Shown one piece after another: positions 1-7,464 of a stretch of DNA of 9,505 nucleotides. The notes beneath the pieces are model-generated. The model saw only the letters and a list, made by a program, of their open reading frames with translations. It was not told where the DNA came from and ran no database searches. Source of the DNA: Nitrospirota bacterium (GTDB lineage Bacteria; Nitrospirota; Nitrospiria; Nitrospirales; UBA8639); NCBI GenBank assembly GCA_029881175.1, contig JAOUNC010000070.1, positions 1 to 9,505 on the forward strand. The letters are read 5' to 3'. The position numbers were made by a program, and so were the translations under genes. Position 1 is the stretch's first letter. Every line of letters begins with the position of its first letter.

Positions 1-351
1 AACCCCTTTCACGCATTCAGAGATGTAAATCGGAATCTGCTGTTCTATCCCACGAGCGTTGTTACGGCATCACGAAACAATTGGATCATGAGTGGATTCG
101 AAACCCCGGTGAGCGAACTTATCCTGGACTATCAAGCCCTCCTGGCCGAAACCCGTCCAGAAACACCAACCGAAACAGAGCAGGCCACCGCCTCAGAAAT
201 TCCCAAGATAGACCCCGGCACTGCCCGCACCAACGACGACGCCCTCGGCACATTGCGGGAAGAAATCTCCACACTCAAAGAAGAAATCTCACGACTTAAA
301 GAACAAATCAGGCCTCAAGTGAAAGACGCATCATTAACAAACATCCCCTGA
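1..351 (+). CDS. 3' end of an unrecognised gene with C-terminal coiled coil
   Basis: The frame is open from the first base of the window to a TGA at 349-351, giving 116 visible residues, so this is the tail of a gene that starts upstream. An ATG at 88 lies in frame but has no Shine-Dalgarno sequence before it, and the residues ahead of it (NPFHAFRDVNRNLLFYPTSV at the edge) look like normal protein, so I do not take 88 as the start. Visible residues 50-75 are rich in Pro, Thr and Glu, which suggests a flexible linker. Residues about 81-104 form a Glu/Lys/Leu heptad stretch (EEISTLKEEISRLKEQI) typical of a short coiled coil, probably for oligomerisation. I do not recognise the family. A repeat hairpin follows 15 bp after the stop. 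Confidence 0.6.
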   Translation, partial: NPFHAFRDVNRNLLFYPTSVVTASRNNWIMSGFETPVSELILDYQALLAETRPETPTETEQATASEIPKIDPGTARTNDDALGTLREEISTLKEEISRLKEQIRPQVKDASLTNIP

Positions 352-363
352 TCCTAATCTGCG

Positions 364-650
364 GTCATCCCCACAGGTTGTTGGTGGGGATCCATCTTCC
401 TTCCTTCCGCCATGTTTAACTTCCCCCGGGTTGCCATTTTGATCCTTTCCCCTTCATTGTCATCCTGATCCATTCGGCGAAGTCTATCCTGAGCAAAGCC
501 GAAGGGCTTAGGACAAGGGCACGCGAAGGATCTGTGCGAAGCCAAACCCACGTAAGGTCTACAAAATCCAGACCTCATGCACGACATACGTTGGAGCCCG
601 GCCATTCTGCAAAAGGCCTTGTTGCAGGTTGGGTGGGCTGATCACCTCTT
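364..650 (+). repeat. Dispersed intergenic repeat, copy A
   Basis: This is the most complete copy of a modular repeat. The first module is a hairpin (ATCCCCAC 367-374 against GTGGGGAT 384-391). The second (about 458-520) carries CGAAGTCTATCCTGAGC, AAAGCCGAAGGGC and GGACAAGGGC. The third (about 546-650) begins CCCACGTAAGGTCTACAAAA, continues through GACATACG, TGGAGCCCG, TTCTGCAA and AGGCC, and ends near GATCACCTCT. The same modules recur in the same order at 1386-1705 and, split by an insertion sequence, at 2705-2759 plus 3725-3939. The middle module, read on the other strand, encodes the peptide FGFAQDRLRRMDQDDN, which explains spurious reading frames here. The hairpin could end transcription of the upstream gene, but it has no clear T-tract. 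Confidence 0.8.
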
Positions 651-807
651 AAATGTCCGTTCGCATGCCGGACCCAAAAAACGCGACTCCTTTACGCTAA
701 GGGAGATTTATTATTAAAGCGTATTGGAGTAGAATACGGTTCGTTTAAGCGACCCGGCTTACAAAACTTTCCTCGTTAACACTTAGCAGGTAAGAGGAGA
801 TGAATCT
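651..807 (+). promoter_or_regulatory. Leader region of the DUF2934 gene
   Basis: This stretch leaves the repeat and leads to the DUF2934 start. A TATTAT at 709-714 and a TAGAAT at 730-735 are possible -10 boxes, but neither has a convincing -35 box at proper distance. An inverted repeat (CGTATT 720-725 against AATACG 733-738) lies in between and could be an operator. The ribosome binding site is clear: AGAGGAGA at 793-800, eight bases before ATG 808. Confidence 0.35.
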
Positions 808-1158
808 ATGGAAAAGTCATCTAAAAACCAAAAAAAAACATCAGCGAAAAGCCTTAAAAAAACACCAGCGAAAAAGGCAAGCAAGACAACAGATGCCGGT
901 AAAACGAAGCCAAAGTCAAAAGCCGCTCCTGAACGAAAGGTTGCTTCGGGTAAAACACGTACTCCACAAAACCATCCTGCTGCCGCACCAACAGAAGCAG
1001 AATCTCAACAAAAGTATTATGAAGGTCTTGGGTCAAGGCTAGCTGAGAGGGCGTATGAACTTTTCGTGCAACGAGGCTACGAACACGGACATGATTTAGA
1101 AGATTGGCTCGAAGCTGAACGGCAAATTCTTCCGAAGGAAATCTTGGAGAGGTCATAA
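808..1158 (+). CDS. DUF2934 protein with Lys/Ala-rich N-terminal tail
   Basis: A 116-residue protein. Residues 1-62 are low-complexity and strongly basic, with repeated Lys-Lys-Thr-x-Ala-Lys and Lys-Thr-Pro-Ala-Lys-Lys patterns like the tail of histone H1 or bacterial H1-like proteins. Residues about 68-113 match DUF2934: a YYEGL entry, then RLAERAYELFVQRGYEHGHD and DWLEAERQIL, the helix pair typical of that family. The family's function is unknown. The basic tail makes nucleic-acid binding plausible, but this is inference. The start at 808 is supported by AGAGGAGA eight bases upstream; an ATG at 800 lies in another frame. The gene stands alone between repeat copies. An inverted repeat (GTGGGC 1160-1165, GCCCAC 1194-1199) follows the stop but has no T-tract. 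Confidence 0.85.
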   Translation: MEKSSKNQKKTSAKSLKKTPAKKASKTTDAGKTKPKSKAAPERKVASGKTRTPQNHPAAAPTEAESQQKYYEGLGSRLAERAYELFVQRGYEHGHDLEDWLEAERQILPKEILERS

Positions 1159-1385
1159 GGTGGGCCGAAAGCCACGGTGATGGGTGAAATCTTGCCCACA
1201 GTCAAAACCGTGCGTTCCGTTGATAAGAGAAAGCCTGCGCGAGTAGATCCGTAAGGAAAGGGGGCAGTGTTGAAGCAACTGCTGTGAATTCTAGCCTATC
1301 TTTTCGTTCTACAAAAAATCCTGTCTGGAGTCGCGTTCCCGGATAATCCCAAATCGGCAGGTGGCCCGCTCTCAACCCCCATTTC
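1159..1385. other. Non-coding spacer after the DUF2934 gene
   Basis: No credible gene. It holds the weak inverted repeat GTGGGC/GCCCAC (1160-1165 and 1194-1199), which may be a poor terminator. I see nothing else with support before the next repeat copy begins near 1386. Confidence 0.5.
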
Positions 1386-1705
1386 GTCATCCCCGCAGGT
1401 CGTAGAGCCTGGCCCTGTAAGGCCGTTGGCCAGGGGTGGGGATCCATCCTCCTTTTCTCCGACATGCCTTACTTCCCCCGCATCCCCATCTTGACCCTCC
1501 CATTGTCAACCTCATCCATTCGACGAAGTCTATCCTGAGCAAAGCCGAAGAGCTCAGGACAAGGGCTCCGCGATGGATCTGTGTCCAGCCCCACTCACAT
1601 AAGGTCTACAAAATTCAGTCGCGATACATGACATCTCATTTGGGGTGGAACCCGTCCCTTCTGCAAGAGGCCTGGTTAGACGTAAGGTGCACCGATCATC
1701 TCTCA
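1386..1705 (+). repeat. Dispersed intergenic repeat, copy B
   Basis: This copy has the same modules in the same order as the one at 364-650. The opening hairpin is enlarged: outer arms ATCCCC 1389-1394 and GGGGAT 1438-1443 enclose a second hairpin, CCTGGCC 1408-1414 against GGCCAGG 1428-1434. The CGAAGTCTATCCTGAGC module lies at about 1503-1567 and reads GAGCTCAGGACAAGGGC, which supplies the uninterrupted version of the site hit by the insertion sequence. The CTCACATAAGGTCTACAAAA module lies at about 1592-1704 and resembles the right half of the split copy (3829-3939) more than the first copy. Confidence 0.8.
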
Positions 1706-1746
1706 AAAGCCAAAACTCATGCCTGTCCCTAAATCATTCACCAATC

Positions 1747-1975
1747 GTCATTCCTGCCGTCGTTGGCAGGAATCTTCCCCGTCCGTCATGCCCGACATTA
1801 CTAATCGGGAATCCATCTTATTTCCCCCCTTGCCATCCTGAGGTCCTGCGAAGGATCTTGAGCCCAACCCAACCCACGTAAGGTCTACAATCTAATCGTC
1901 ATGCCCGAACCTATGTTGGAGCCTGACCCTTCTTCAATGGGTATGGTTGCCGTTTGGGTGGCCTGATTATCTCTT
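1747..1975 (+). repeat. Dispersed intergenic repeat, copy C (variant)
   Basis: A shorter, diverged copy. It opens with a perfect 9-bp-arm hairpin (ATTCCTGCC 1750-1758, GGCAGGAAT 1765-1773), followed by a small hairpin CCCGA 1791-1795 / TCGGG 1805-1809. The CTATCCTGAGC module is reduced to a CATCCTGAGGTCCTGCGAAGG-like stretch near 1833-1853. The ACCCACGTAAGGTCTACAA module at 1872-1975 keeps TGTTGGAGCC, CCTTCTTCAA and GATTATCTCT. It shows that the modules vary independently. Confidence 0.7.
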
Positions 1976-2020
1976 TGACCCCAATGCCTAAAAGTGGAAT
2001 GTCGGAGAAGAAATGGATTT

Positions 2021-2515
2021 TTACAATCCAGGGGAGGAGCTAGAAAATTGACTGGCATCAATTAAGACGCCCTTGTGTTCAAAGGGCAGTCTTTGGCCTT
2101 GAACATGAACGATACCGGTGACCTGGTAGGTCAGGTTCTGGTCTTGGCGAAAATTGAGGAGTTGGCGCACCACATCCAGAGTGGATGTGGTGGTCTCGAC
2201 GGAAACCAGGGCGTCTCCTAGCCTGGAAATCGTTGAGGATTTATTCGACAGGCCGCGGGCAAGGCGTTGCTCATTGAGGTGAAGAGTGAAATCCAGGCCG
2301 GTGACCTCCAAATCAAAATCATTGGGATTGCGCACACGCAGGTCAACCTGCAGCCGTTGTTCAAACATTGTGGTGTCCAACGGAGTAATACTAACCAGCA
2401 GAACTTCGGGAGATTCAGGTTGTAACGACGCAGGAGTGATGGACTGGCAATTGGTCAGAAACAGAACGATACACGCTACCGTGAGTGCGCCCCACCATGG
2501 TTTTTTCAACATCAT
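2021..2515 (-). CDS. LEA14/WHy-type (LEA type 2) lipoprotein
   Basis: A 164-residue protein. Residues 1-22 are a lipoprotein signal peptide: basic MMLKK, a hydrophobic stretch, then a lipobox LTNC with the lipidated Cys at 23. The mature part (about 35-150) fits the LEA type 2 / WHy fold: EVLLVSITPLDTTMFEQRLQ, then LRVRNPNDFDLEVTGLDFTL, where the Arg-Asn-Pro-Asn turn and the following strand are the family signature, and later YQVTGIVHVQG. Such proteins are small beta-sandwiches linked to desiccation or stress protection, here presumably anchored to a membrane on the periplasmic side. The signal peptide fixes the N-terminus near 2515, although no good Shine-Dalgarno is visible; the second Met is equally possible. 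The gene stands alone, facing the DUF2934 gene across two repeat copies. Confidence 0.85.
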   Translation of the reverse strand: MMLKKPWWGALTVACIVLFLTNCQSITPASLQPESPEVLLVSITPLDTTMFEQRLQVDLRVRNPNDFDLEVTGLDFTLHLNEQRLARGLSNKSSTISRLGDALVSVETTTSTLDVVRQLLNFRQDQNLTYQVTGIVHVQGQRLPFEHKGVLIDASQFSSSSPGL

Positions 2516-2704
2516 AAAAAATCATACCGCAATTCTCATGGCAAAGCGAAATATGTGTCAACGCATCGTGCCTGTACATTCGAAAGATGAATCCAACTGC
2601 CATATAAAAGCCCGTTCGGCAATCGGAGAAGATGTCTTTTACTAATCTCAGGGTAACCACGATATTCTGAGCTTCCTTTCCCGTCGTTGCAAAAAAATTC
2701 GAGA

Positions 2705-2759
2705 TTGTCATCCTGATCCATGCGACGAAGTCTATCCTGAGCAAAGCCGAAGGGCTCAG
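2705..2759 (+). repeat. Dispersed intergenic repeat, copy D, left part
   Basis: The module CGACGAAGTCTATCCTGAGC followed by AAAGCCGAAGGGCTCAG stops abruptly at 2759, where the IS110-family element begins. The continuation GACAA appears at 3725 on the far side of the element. The opening hairpin module of the other copies is absent on the left. Confidence 0.8.
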
Positions 2760-2774
2760 CAACTGTCTTGAATG

Positions 2775-3724
<950 letters not shown>

Positions 3725-3939
3725 GACAATCGGTCTATCACGTCCCAAACAATGAACAGGGATACTAACCACATCGTCTTTCTAAGATATAAGGACAAGG
3801 CTCCAACGAAGGATCTGAGTCTAGCCCCACTCACATAAGGTCCACAAAATCCCCTCCCAGTCGCCATTCCCGACATACGGTGGAGCCCGTCCCTTCTGCA
3901 AGAGGCCTGGTTGTCGGTTAGGTGCACCGATCAACTCTC
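3725..3939 (+). repeat. Dispersed intergenic repeat, copy D, right part
   Basis: The repeat resumes with GACAA after the insertion sequence, but is interrupted once more: GGACAA at 3724-3729 recurs at 3793-3798, with 63 unrelated bases between. From 3793 it runs GGACAAGGCTCC, GAAGGATCTGAG and then the ACTCACATAAGGTCCACAAAA module (3829-3939) with GACATACGGTGGAGCCCGTC and CCTTCTGCAAGAGGCCTGGT, nearly the same as 1592-1704. Confidence 0.75.
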
Positions 3940-3998
3940 AATAAGTCAATACTCATGCCTGACCCCACCTACGACTCCACCGACGAGTTTGGATGGAG

Positions 3999-4019
3999 GC
4001 CCGCTGACAAATGGCGGGC
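3999..4019 (-). terminator. Weak hairpin downstream of rsmJ
   Basis: GCCCGC (3999-4004) pairs with GCGGGC (4014-4019) around a nine-base loop, about 30 nt after the rsmJ stop in the direction of transcription. The stem is GC-rich but no T-tract follows, so it is at best a poor intrinsic terminator. Confidence 0.3.
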
Positions 4020-4048
4020 GTAATAGAGGGAACAGATGAAATATTCGT

Positions 4049-4711
4049 TTACGGGCGGGGAGTGAGATAGATGTCGAAGCGGTGTTTTCTTGTTTTGATG
4101 GAGGTCTGGGGTTTGATCCCGGCCAGGAAATTTGCATAGGCTGGGCGTTTGACCACGACGCGGTTGGTGGCAATTGTGAGCGCCAGGGTGAGTAATTCAT
4201 CGGCATCCTCATCCTGCCCGACGATTTCTTGTAACATTCGCATTTCTTTCTTGACAAGCGCCGATTTTTCTCTATGCGGAAACATGGGGTCGAGATAAAT
4301 GACTTCGGGTTCAAAGGGGGTTTTTAAGAGTTCTTGCTGGCTCTCCCCACAGTTGAAGGAGAGGTGGTCTTTGATCAATGGGCCAATTTTCTCATCGTGT
4401 TCGGCTCGGCGGATGCCATCTTCAAGAAGTGTGGCGATGACTGCTGATCGTTCGATCATATGCACGCGGCAGCCCATGGTCGCGAGCACAAAGGCATCAC
4501 GCCCCCATCCGGCGGTGGCATCCACGATGTTGGGGCGATGGCCTTTTTTGATGCCTACCGCTTTGCTGATGACTTCGCCACCCGCATGGCCATATTTTCT
4601 CCGATACGCCGTTTTGCCTGAGAGAAAATCAATGACGATTGGTGCGATGCTTGGCTGGTCTAAATTGACCAATTCCAATCGCCCGATTCTCATTTGTAGC
4701 GAATAGTTCAT
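4049..4711 (-). CDS. rsmJ: 16S rRNA (guanine-1516-N2)-methyltransferase RsmJ
   Basis: A 220-residue class I SAM-dependent methyltransferase of the RsmJ (YhiQ) family, which methylates the exocyclic amine of G1516 (E. coli numbering) in 16S rRNA. The family pattern is clear: IDFLSGKTAYRRKYGHAGGE (28-46, compare [20 protein letters not shown] in E. coli), the SAM-binding motif VDATAGWGRDAFVLATMGC (63-81), the acidic end of strand 2 at MIER (85-88), the catalytic-type YLDPMFPHREKSALVKKEMR (139-158), RVVVKRP (184-190) and the terminal HRFDIY. E. coli RsmJ is about 250 residues; this one lacks roughly 30 at the N-terminus. ATG 4711 is used for want of a better start, although no strong ribosome binding site is visible. 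It is not obviously in an operon: 400 bp of repeats separate it from acr3. Confidence 0.93.
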   Translation of the reverse strand: MNYSLQMRIGRLELVNLDQPSIAPIVIDFLSGKTAYRRKYGHAGGEVISKAVGIKKGHRPNIVDATAGWGRDAFVLATMGCRVHMIERSAVIATLLEDGIRRAEHDEKIGPLIKDHLSFNCGESQQELLKTPFEPEVIYLDPMFPHREKSALVKKEMRMLQEIVGQDEDADELLTLALTIATNRVVVKRPAYANFLAGIKPQTSIKTRKHRFDIYLTPRP

Positions 4712-4854
4712 AGACGTGGTGGATTCTTTCAGCCTGAGGCCGAGTAAGAAGGGTGGGGCCTAGAGCATGTGGGAATCGGTCACCATGCTACCCAACCCTT
4801 CAAATAATGTACAGATAATGTACAGATGGAAATTGGGGGAAGGACGTGAAGATG

Positions 4855-4925
4855 AATTCCCCCCTGCCAACGACTGCAGGGGCAGCCTCAACGAATGCCG
4901 GGACTGGAGAGAGGCGAGAATGACG
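4855..4925 (-). repeat. Intergenic repeat fragment, copy E, inverted
   Basis: Read on the minus strand, this stretch resembles the opening part of copies B and C: GTCATTCTCGCC, then CCCCTGCAGTCGTTGGCAGG and GGGAATTCATCTTC. It contains the hairpin CCCCTGC (4861-4867) / GCAGGGG (4876-4882). The two other modules of the repeat are absent. Confidence 0.5.
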
Positions 4926-5007
4926 GAGTCATAGGAAAAGGGAGTCGATATCCTCGATTGGTAACCAGTGGGCTTATGTTGTATTTCATCTATTCGGCAA
5001 TACCTTT

Positions 5008-5083
5008 CGTTCACTCTGAGCCTGTCAAAGGGCAGGGCCATTCCTGGAAAACAGGGAATGGTTCGACTAGCTCACCACGAACG
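5008..5083. repeat. Long imperfect palindrome of the CTGAGC/GCTCA type
   Basis: Outer arms CGTTC (5008-5012) and GAACG (5079-5083), middle elements CTGAGC-xTGTC and GAC-TAGCTCA, and inner arms CCATTCC (5038-5044) and GGAATGG (5055-5061) together form a 76-bp imperfect hairpin. It lies about 30 nt downstream of the acr3 stop and could block 3' exonucleases or end transcription, though it has no T-tract. Confidence 0.6.
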
Positions 5084-5111
5084 GCATGGATAGCGACCCT
5101 CCTACCCAGCA

Positions 5112-6182
5112 TTAGAGAGGGTTGGGTGGCAGCGATGCTTCGGGGAACCATTTCTTCCTGAACCAGAAGGCGACATTGACGAGCGCTAAGAGGACTGGTA
5201 CTTCGACGAGTGGTCCGATGACGGTGGCAAAGGCGACGGCCGATCCCAGACCGAATGCGGCGATGGCCACAGCGATAGCCAGCTCAAAATTGTTGCTGGC
5301 GGCCGTGAAGGATGTGGCGGTGGTTTTGCCATAGTCTGCCCCAATGAGTTTGCCCATGCCAAAGCTGACGAGAAACATGATGACGAAATAGAGGATGAGG
5401 GGCCAGGCAATTCTCACCACATCGCCTGGCAGGGTGAGCACCAGGCTGCCTTTGAGCGTAAACATGGCGAAGATGGTGAACAGCAGCGCAATGAGCGTGA
5501 TGGGGGCGATCTTCGGGAGAAACCGCTCTTCATACCATAGAGAGCCTTTGTGCTTGAGCCCTATCCACCGGGAGAGGAACCCACACACAAATGGGATGCC
5601 GAGATAGATGAAGACACTTTCGGCGATCGTCTGGAAGCTGACGTCGACAATGTGCACGGATAATCCCAATAGGGGTGGCAGGATTTCTAAATAGAACCAG
5701 GCCAATCCACTGAAGAAGATCAATTGAAAGAGACTGTTGAAGGCCACCAATGCAGCCACATATTGGTTATCGCCTTCTGCGAGTTGATTCCAGACCAGGA
5801 CCATGGCAATACATCGCGCCAGTCCGATGAGGATGAGGCCGGTCATGTAGGCCGGCGAATCGTGAAGAAACGTGACGGCCAGACCAAACATGAGCAAAGG
5901 GCCGATGACCCAGTTTTGGACGAGTGAGAGGAGGAGGATTTTCCAATCACGAAAGATAAGTGGAAGCTCCTCGTATTTCACCCGAGCGAGCGGGGGATAC
6001 ATCATCAATATGAGGCCGATGGCGATGGGGATGTTGGTCGTCCCCAGCGAGAAGCTGTTGACAAATGCGGGTGCTCCGGTGAAGACCGAACCAATCGTGA
6101 CGCCCGTTGCCATGGCTAAGATGATCCAGGCGGTCAGGTAGCGGTCGAGAAACGATAAACGACGTGGGGCACATGCCGTCAT
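5112..6182 (-). CDS. acr3: ACR3-family arsenite efflux transporter
   Basis: A 356-residue inner-membrane protein with about ten hydrophobic segments, the size and layout of ACR3 (BASS superfamily). It exports arsenite, driven by the proton gradient. Diagnostic residues are present: the essential Cys124 in [20 protein letters not shown] and Glu327 in [14 protein letters not shown]. Also seen are [21 protein letters not shown] (50-70), [18 protein letters not shown] (82-99) and [20 protein letters not shown] (287-306), all typical of ACR3 and not of ArsB. The start overlaps the arsC stop by 4 bp (ATGA), which means translational coupling: arsenate is reduced by ArsC and the product is expelled here. 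The downstream side is a palindrome-rich gap. No arsR lies beside the pair in this window. Confidence 0.95.
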   Translation of the reverse strand: MTACAPRRLSFLDRYLTAWIILAMATGVTIGSVFTGAPAFVNSFSLGTTNIPIAIGLILMMYPPLARVKYEELPLIFRDWKILLLSLVQNWVIGPLLMFGLAVTFLHDSPAYMTGLILIGLARCIAMVLVWNQLAEGDNQYVAALVAFNSLFQLIFFSGLAWFYLEILPPLLGLSVHIVDVSFQTIAESVFIYLGIPFVCGFLSRWIGLKHKGSLWYEERFLPKIAPITLIALLFTIFAMFTLKGSLVLTLPGDVVRIAWPLILYFVIMFLVSFGMGKLIGADYGKTTATSFTAASNNFELAIAVAIAAFGLGSAVAFATVIGPLVEVPVLLALVNVAFWFRKKWFPEASLPPNPL

Positions 6183-6601
6183 GTGAGCAACTCGTCAATT
6201 TTTTCTTTGAGTAGAAAGAAGGCTTGATCAAATGCAACTTGGATGTCGGTTTCGGTGCCTGAAGTGTTCGCGGGATCGGGAATGCTCCAATGCCGTTTTT
6301 GGGGTTGGCCTGGAAAGATGGGACAGGTTTCTCCGGCAGTCTGATCGCAGACCGTAATGATGAGATCAAATGCCGTACCTGTAATGGTATGCCACGACTT
6401 GCTGTATGGCTGGCCGGGATCGACCCCATGCCGGCGTAAGGTGGCCATGGCCTGGGGATGGACTTTTCCGGTCGGATGACTGCCTGCACTCCAGGCCTGA
6501 TAGCGTCCTTGGCCCACATGGTTGATAAGGGCTTCGGCCATGATGGAACGGCAGGAGTTGCCCGTGCAGAGGATGAGAATCTTGGTTGGAGTACTTGGCA
6601 A
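6179..6601 (-). CDS. arsC: Arsenate reductase ArsC, thioredoxin-coupled LMW-PTP type
   Basis: A 140-residue cytoplasmic enzyme reducing arsenate to arsenite. It carries the low-molecular-weight phosphatase P-loop CTGNSCR (Cys12 to Arg18), [10 protein letters not shown] and [14 protein letters not shown]. The Cys pair Cys85 and Cys93 in [16 protein letters not shown] passes the disulfide to thioredoxin (Cys10/82/89 in Bacillus ArsC). IPDP (107-110) supplies the general acid Asp109. The frame needs a start before Cys12. The only plausible one is TTG at 6601: no ATG or GTG is in frame nearby, the next Met is residue 21, and no Shine-Dalgarno precedes the TTG. A strong hairpin (6620-6645) ends 18 bp upstream. 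Translation may therefore depend on RNA structure or on the upstream mini-gene, which is inference. It overlaps acr3 by 4 bp. Confidence 0.93.
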   Translation of the reverse strand: MPSTPTKILILCTGNSCRSIMAEALINHVGQGRYQAWSAGSHPTGKVHPQAMATLRRHGVDPGQPYSKSWHTITGTAFDLIITVCDQTAGETCPIFPGQPQKRHWSIPDPANTSGTETDIQVAFDQAFFLLKEKIDELLT

Positions 6602-6619
6602 TGGATGAGAAGCAAATGA

Positions 6620-6645
6620 CTGGCGAGGGGATACCCCCTCACCAG
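6620..6645 (-). promoter_or_regulatory. Strong stem-loop in front of arsC
   Basis: On the transcribed strand CTGGTGAGGGG (6645-6635) pairs with CCCCTCGCCAG (6630-6620) around a four-base loop, giving 11 bp with a single G-U pair. It sits between the mini-gene stop (6676) and the arsC start (6601). The following bases (TCATTTGCTTC) are only weakly T-rich, so this may be an inefficient terminator, an RNA-processing or stability element, or an attenuator of arsC-acr3. Confidence 0.5.
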
Positions 6646-6675
6646 TAGGGGTAAAAGAAATGAGTGGTGGAGGGG

Positions 6676-6768
6676 TTATTTCTTGGCCTTTTTGTCTGCC
6701 CGTTTTTCCTTCATGGTTTTGGCGGGTTTCTTCTTGGTTTCTTTTTTGGCGTCCTGACTTTTTCCCAT
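6676..6768 (-). CDS. 30-residue Lys-rich mini-protein
   Basis: The frame reads MGKSQDAKKETKKKPAKTMK followed by EKRADKKAKK and TAA. The ribosome binding site is excellent: AAGGAG (6776-6781 on the plus strand), seven bases from the ATG. Fourteen of 30 residues are Lys, with a few Asp and Glu, no hydrophobic core and no Cys, so it should be disordered and basic, able to bind nucleic acid or ribosomes. I recall similar short Lys-rich hypothetical proteins in other bacteria but cannot name a family or function. It lies 62 bp after the 119-residue gene and 74 bp before arsC, all on the same strand, so it may share their transcript. It is too short for most gene finders. Confidence 0.6.
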   Translation of the reverse strand: MGKSQDAKKETKKKPAKTMKEKRADKKAKK

Positions 6769-6830
6769 GGGAATACTCCTTGTGAATAAATTGCGTAACG
6801 TTTCTGCGAAATAGTTGAGCGCTATGGATC

Positions 6831-7190
6831 TTATTTTTTTGCGGCGACCTGCGCCTTATAGGCTTTGTCTTGTTCTTCCCAGTCCAGTCGAAGTCGTTCT
6901 GAGAATTTTTTGGTACTTTCCTGTTTTTCCATCATAAGGTCAGCATTGAGAGCTGCCGCTTCAATTGCTTGTCCCACAGTTGGCGCCTGATATTGATCGT
7001 GAATGACACGGAGGGTTTCGACTAATGGGGTGGGATACCCTCGTCTCTTGCAAAATTGGATGCCATCGGGTGTCAGAGTAATTCCGTCTTCTTGGACCAG
7101 CGCCTTGGTGCCTGCCGGGGCATTTTTCCCCGTGTATCCGTAGAGTTCTCCAGATTTGCCTTCGGAAAATTGCTTGTGTTGTTCGGCCAT
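6831..7190 (-). CDS. Unrecognised 119-residue protein
   Basis: I do not recognise this protein. The start at 7190 has AAGGAAG (7198-7204) seven bases upstream and gives a natural N-terminus, MAEQHKQFSEGKSGELYGYT. The frame continues upstream to an ATG at 7439, which also has a good ribosome binding site (GAGGAG, seven-base spacing). The extra 83 residues are His/Ser-rich and look non-coding, so I prefer the shorter form. The middle (about 30-75) is compact: ALVQEDGITLTPDGIQFCKR, then GYPTPLVETLRVIHDQYQAP, with one Cys. The C-terminal part (about 76-119) is helical and charged and may be coiled coil, ending KAQVAAKK. No signal peptide or membrane segment is seen. It lies between glgC and the 30-residue mini-gene on the same strand. 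Confidence 0.65.
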   Translation of the reverse strand: MAEQHKQFSEGKSGELYGYTGKNAPAGTKALVQEDGITLTPDGIQFCKRRGYPTPLVETLRVIHDQYQAPTVGQAIEAAALNADLMMEKQESTKKFSERLRLDWEEQDKAYKAQVAAKK

Positions 7191-7464
7191 GTGTGAACTT
7201 CCTTTCTTAAGTGAAAAAAACTTATCAGACGATCCGTCAATGGTTGAGACCGTGTTCTCGGTTGCAGATCTATAGTGTAGACGGTTTATGGTTGTTTTGC
7301 CTACTGCTTTTTTATGGGGGCAGGAAATATATGAGTAAGGGAGGAGGGGCCGATGGTTCACCTTGATGATTGCGTGCTGAGCTTGAACTGAAGGACCCCT
7401 TTTTCTGTGATCCTTTGCATGTGAAGAGGGGCATTCCAATACTCCTCGGCCTTTTCAAAGGGGC
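7191..7464 (-). promoter_or_regulatory. Spacer between glgC and the 119-residue gene
   Basis: Probably 274 bp of non-coding DNA holding the leader of the 119-residue gene. It is open in that gene's frame up to ATG 7439, so a longer protein cannot be excluded. TATAGA and TACACT near 7270-7280 (minus strand) are possible -10 boxes, but I find no matching -35 box. A run of seven Ts on the minus strand near 7215-7221 lies just ahead of the ribosome binding site. Confidence 0.3.

Larger units (their letters stand above)
4712..5111. other. 400-bp gene-free gap filled with repeats
   Basis: No credible gene between acr3 and rsmJ. From left to right it holds an 11-bp tandem duplication of ATAATGTACAG (4804-4814 and 4815-4825), a minus-strand fragment of the intergenic repeat with its hairpin (4861-4882), and a long imperfect palindrome (5008-5083). 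The frame on the minus strand containing FDRLRVNE is a by-product of the palindrome. The rsmJ promoter must lie here or further upstream, but I cannot point to one. Confidence 0.6.

Noticed and set aside
354..605. Minus-strand frame of 83 residues containing FGFAQDRLRRMDQDDN
   Set aside because: The same peptide appears in the frame at 2536-2805 because both read the dispersed repeat backwards; there is no ribosome site or protein-like composition.
1436..1881. Two overlapping plus-strand frames of 98 and 78 residues
   Set aside because: Both run through repeat copies B and C, lack ribosome sites and have low-complexity Pro/Ser/His composition.
364..1975. CRISPR array
   Set aside because: The repeats are long, diverged and unevenly spaced, with no short identical direct repeats separated by unique spacers and no cas gene.
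4760..5041. Minus-strand frame of 93 residues beginning MALPFDRLRVNE
   Set aside because: FDRLRVNE is the translation of the palindromic repeat at 5008-5083; the remainder is not protein-like.
5947..6642. Minus-strand frame of 231 residues across arsC and acr3
   Set aside because: It overlaps two clearly identified genes in another frame and has shadow-type composition.
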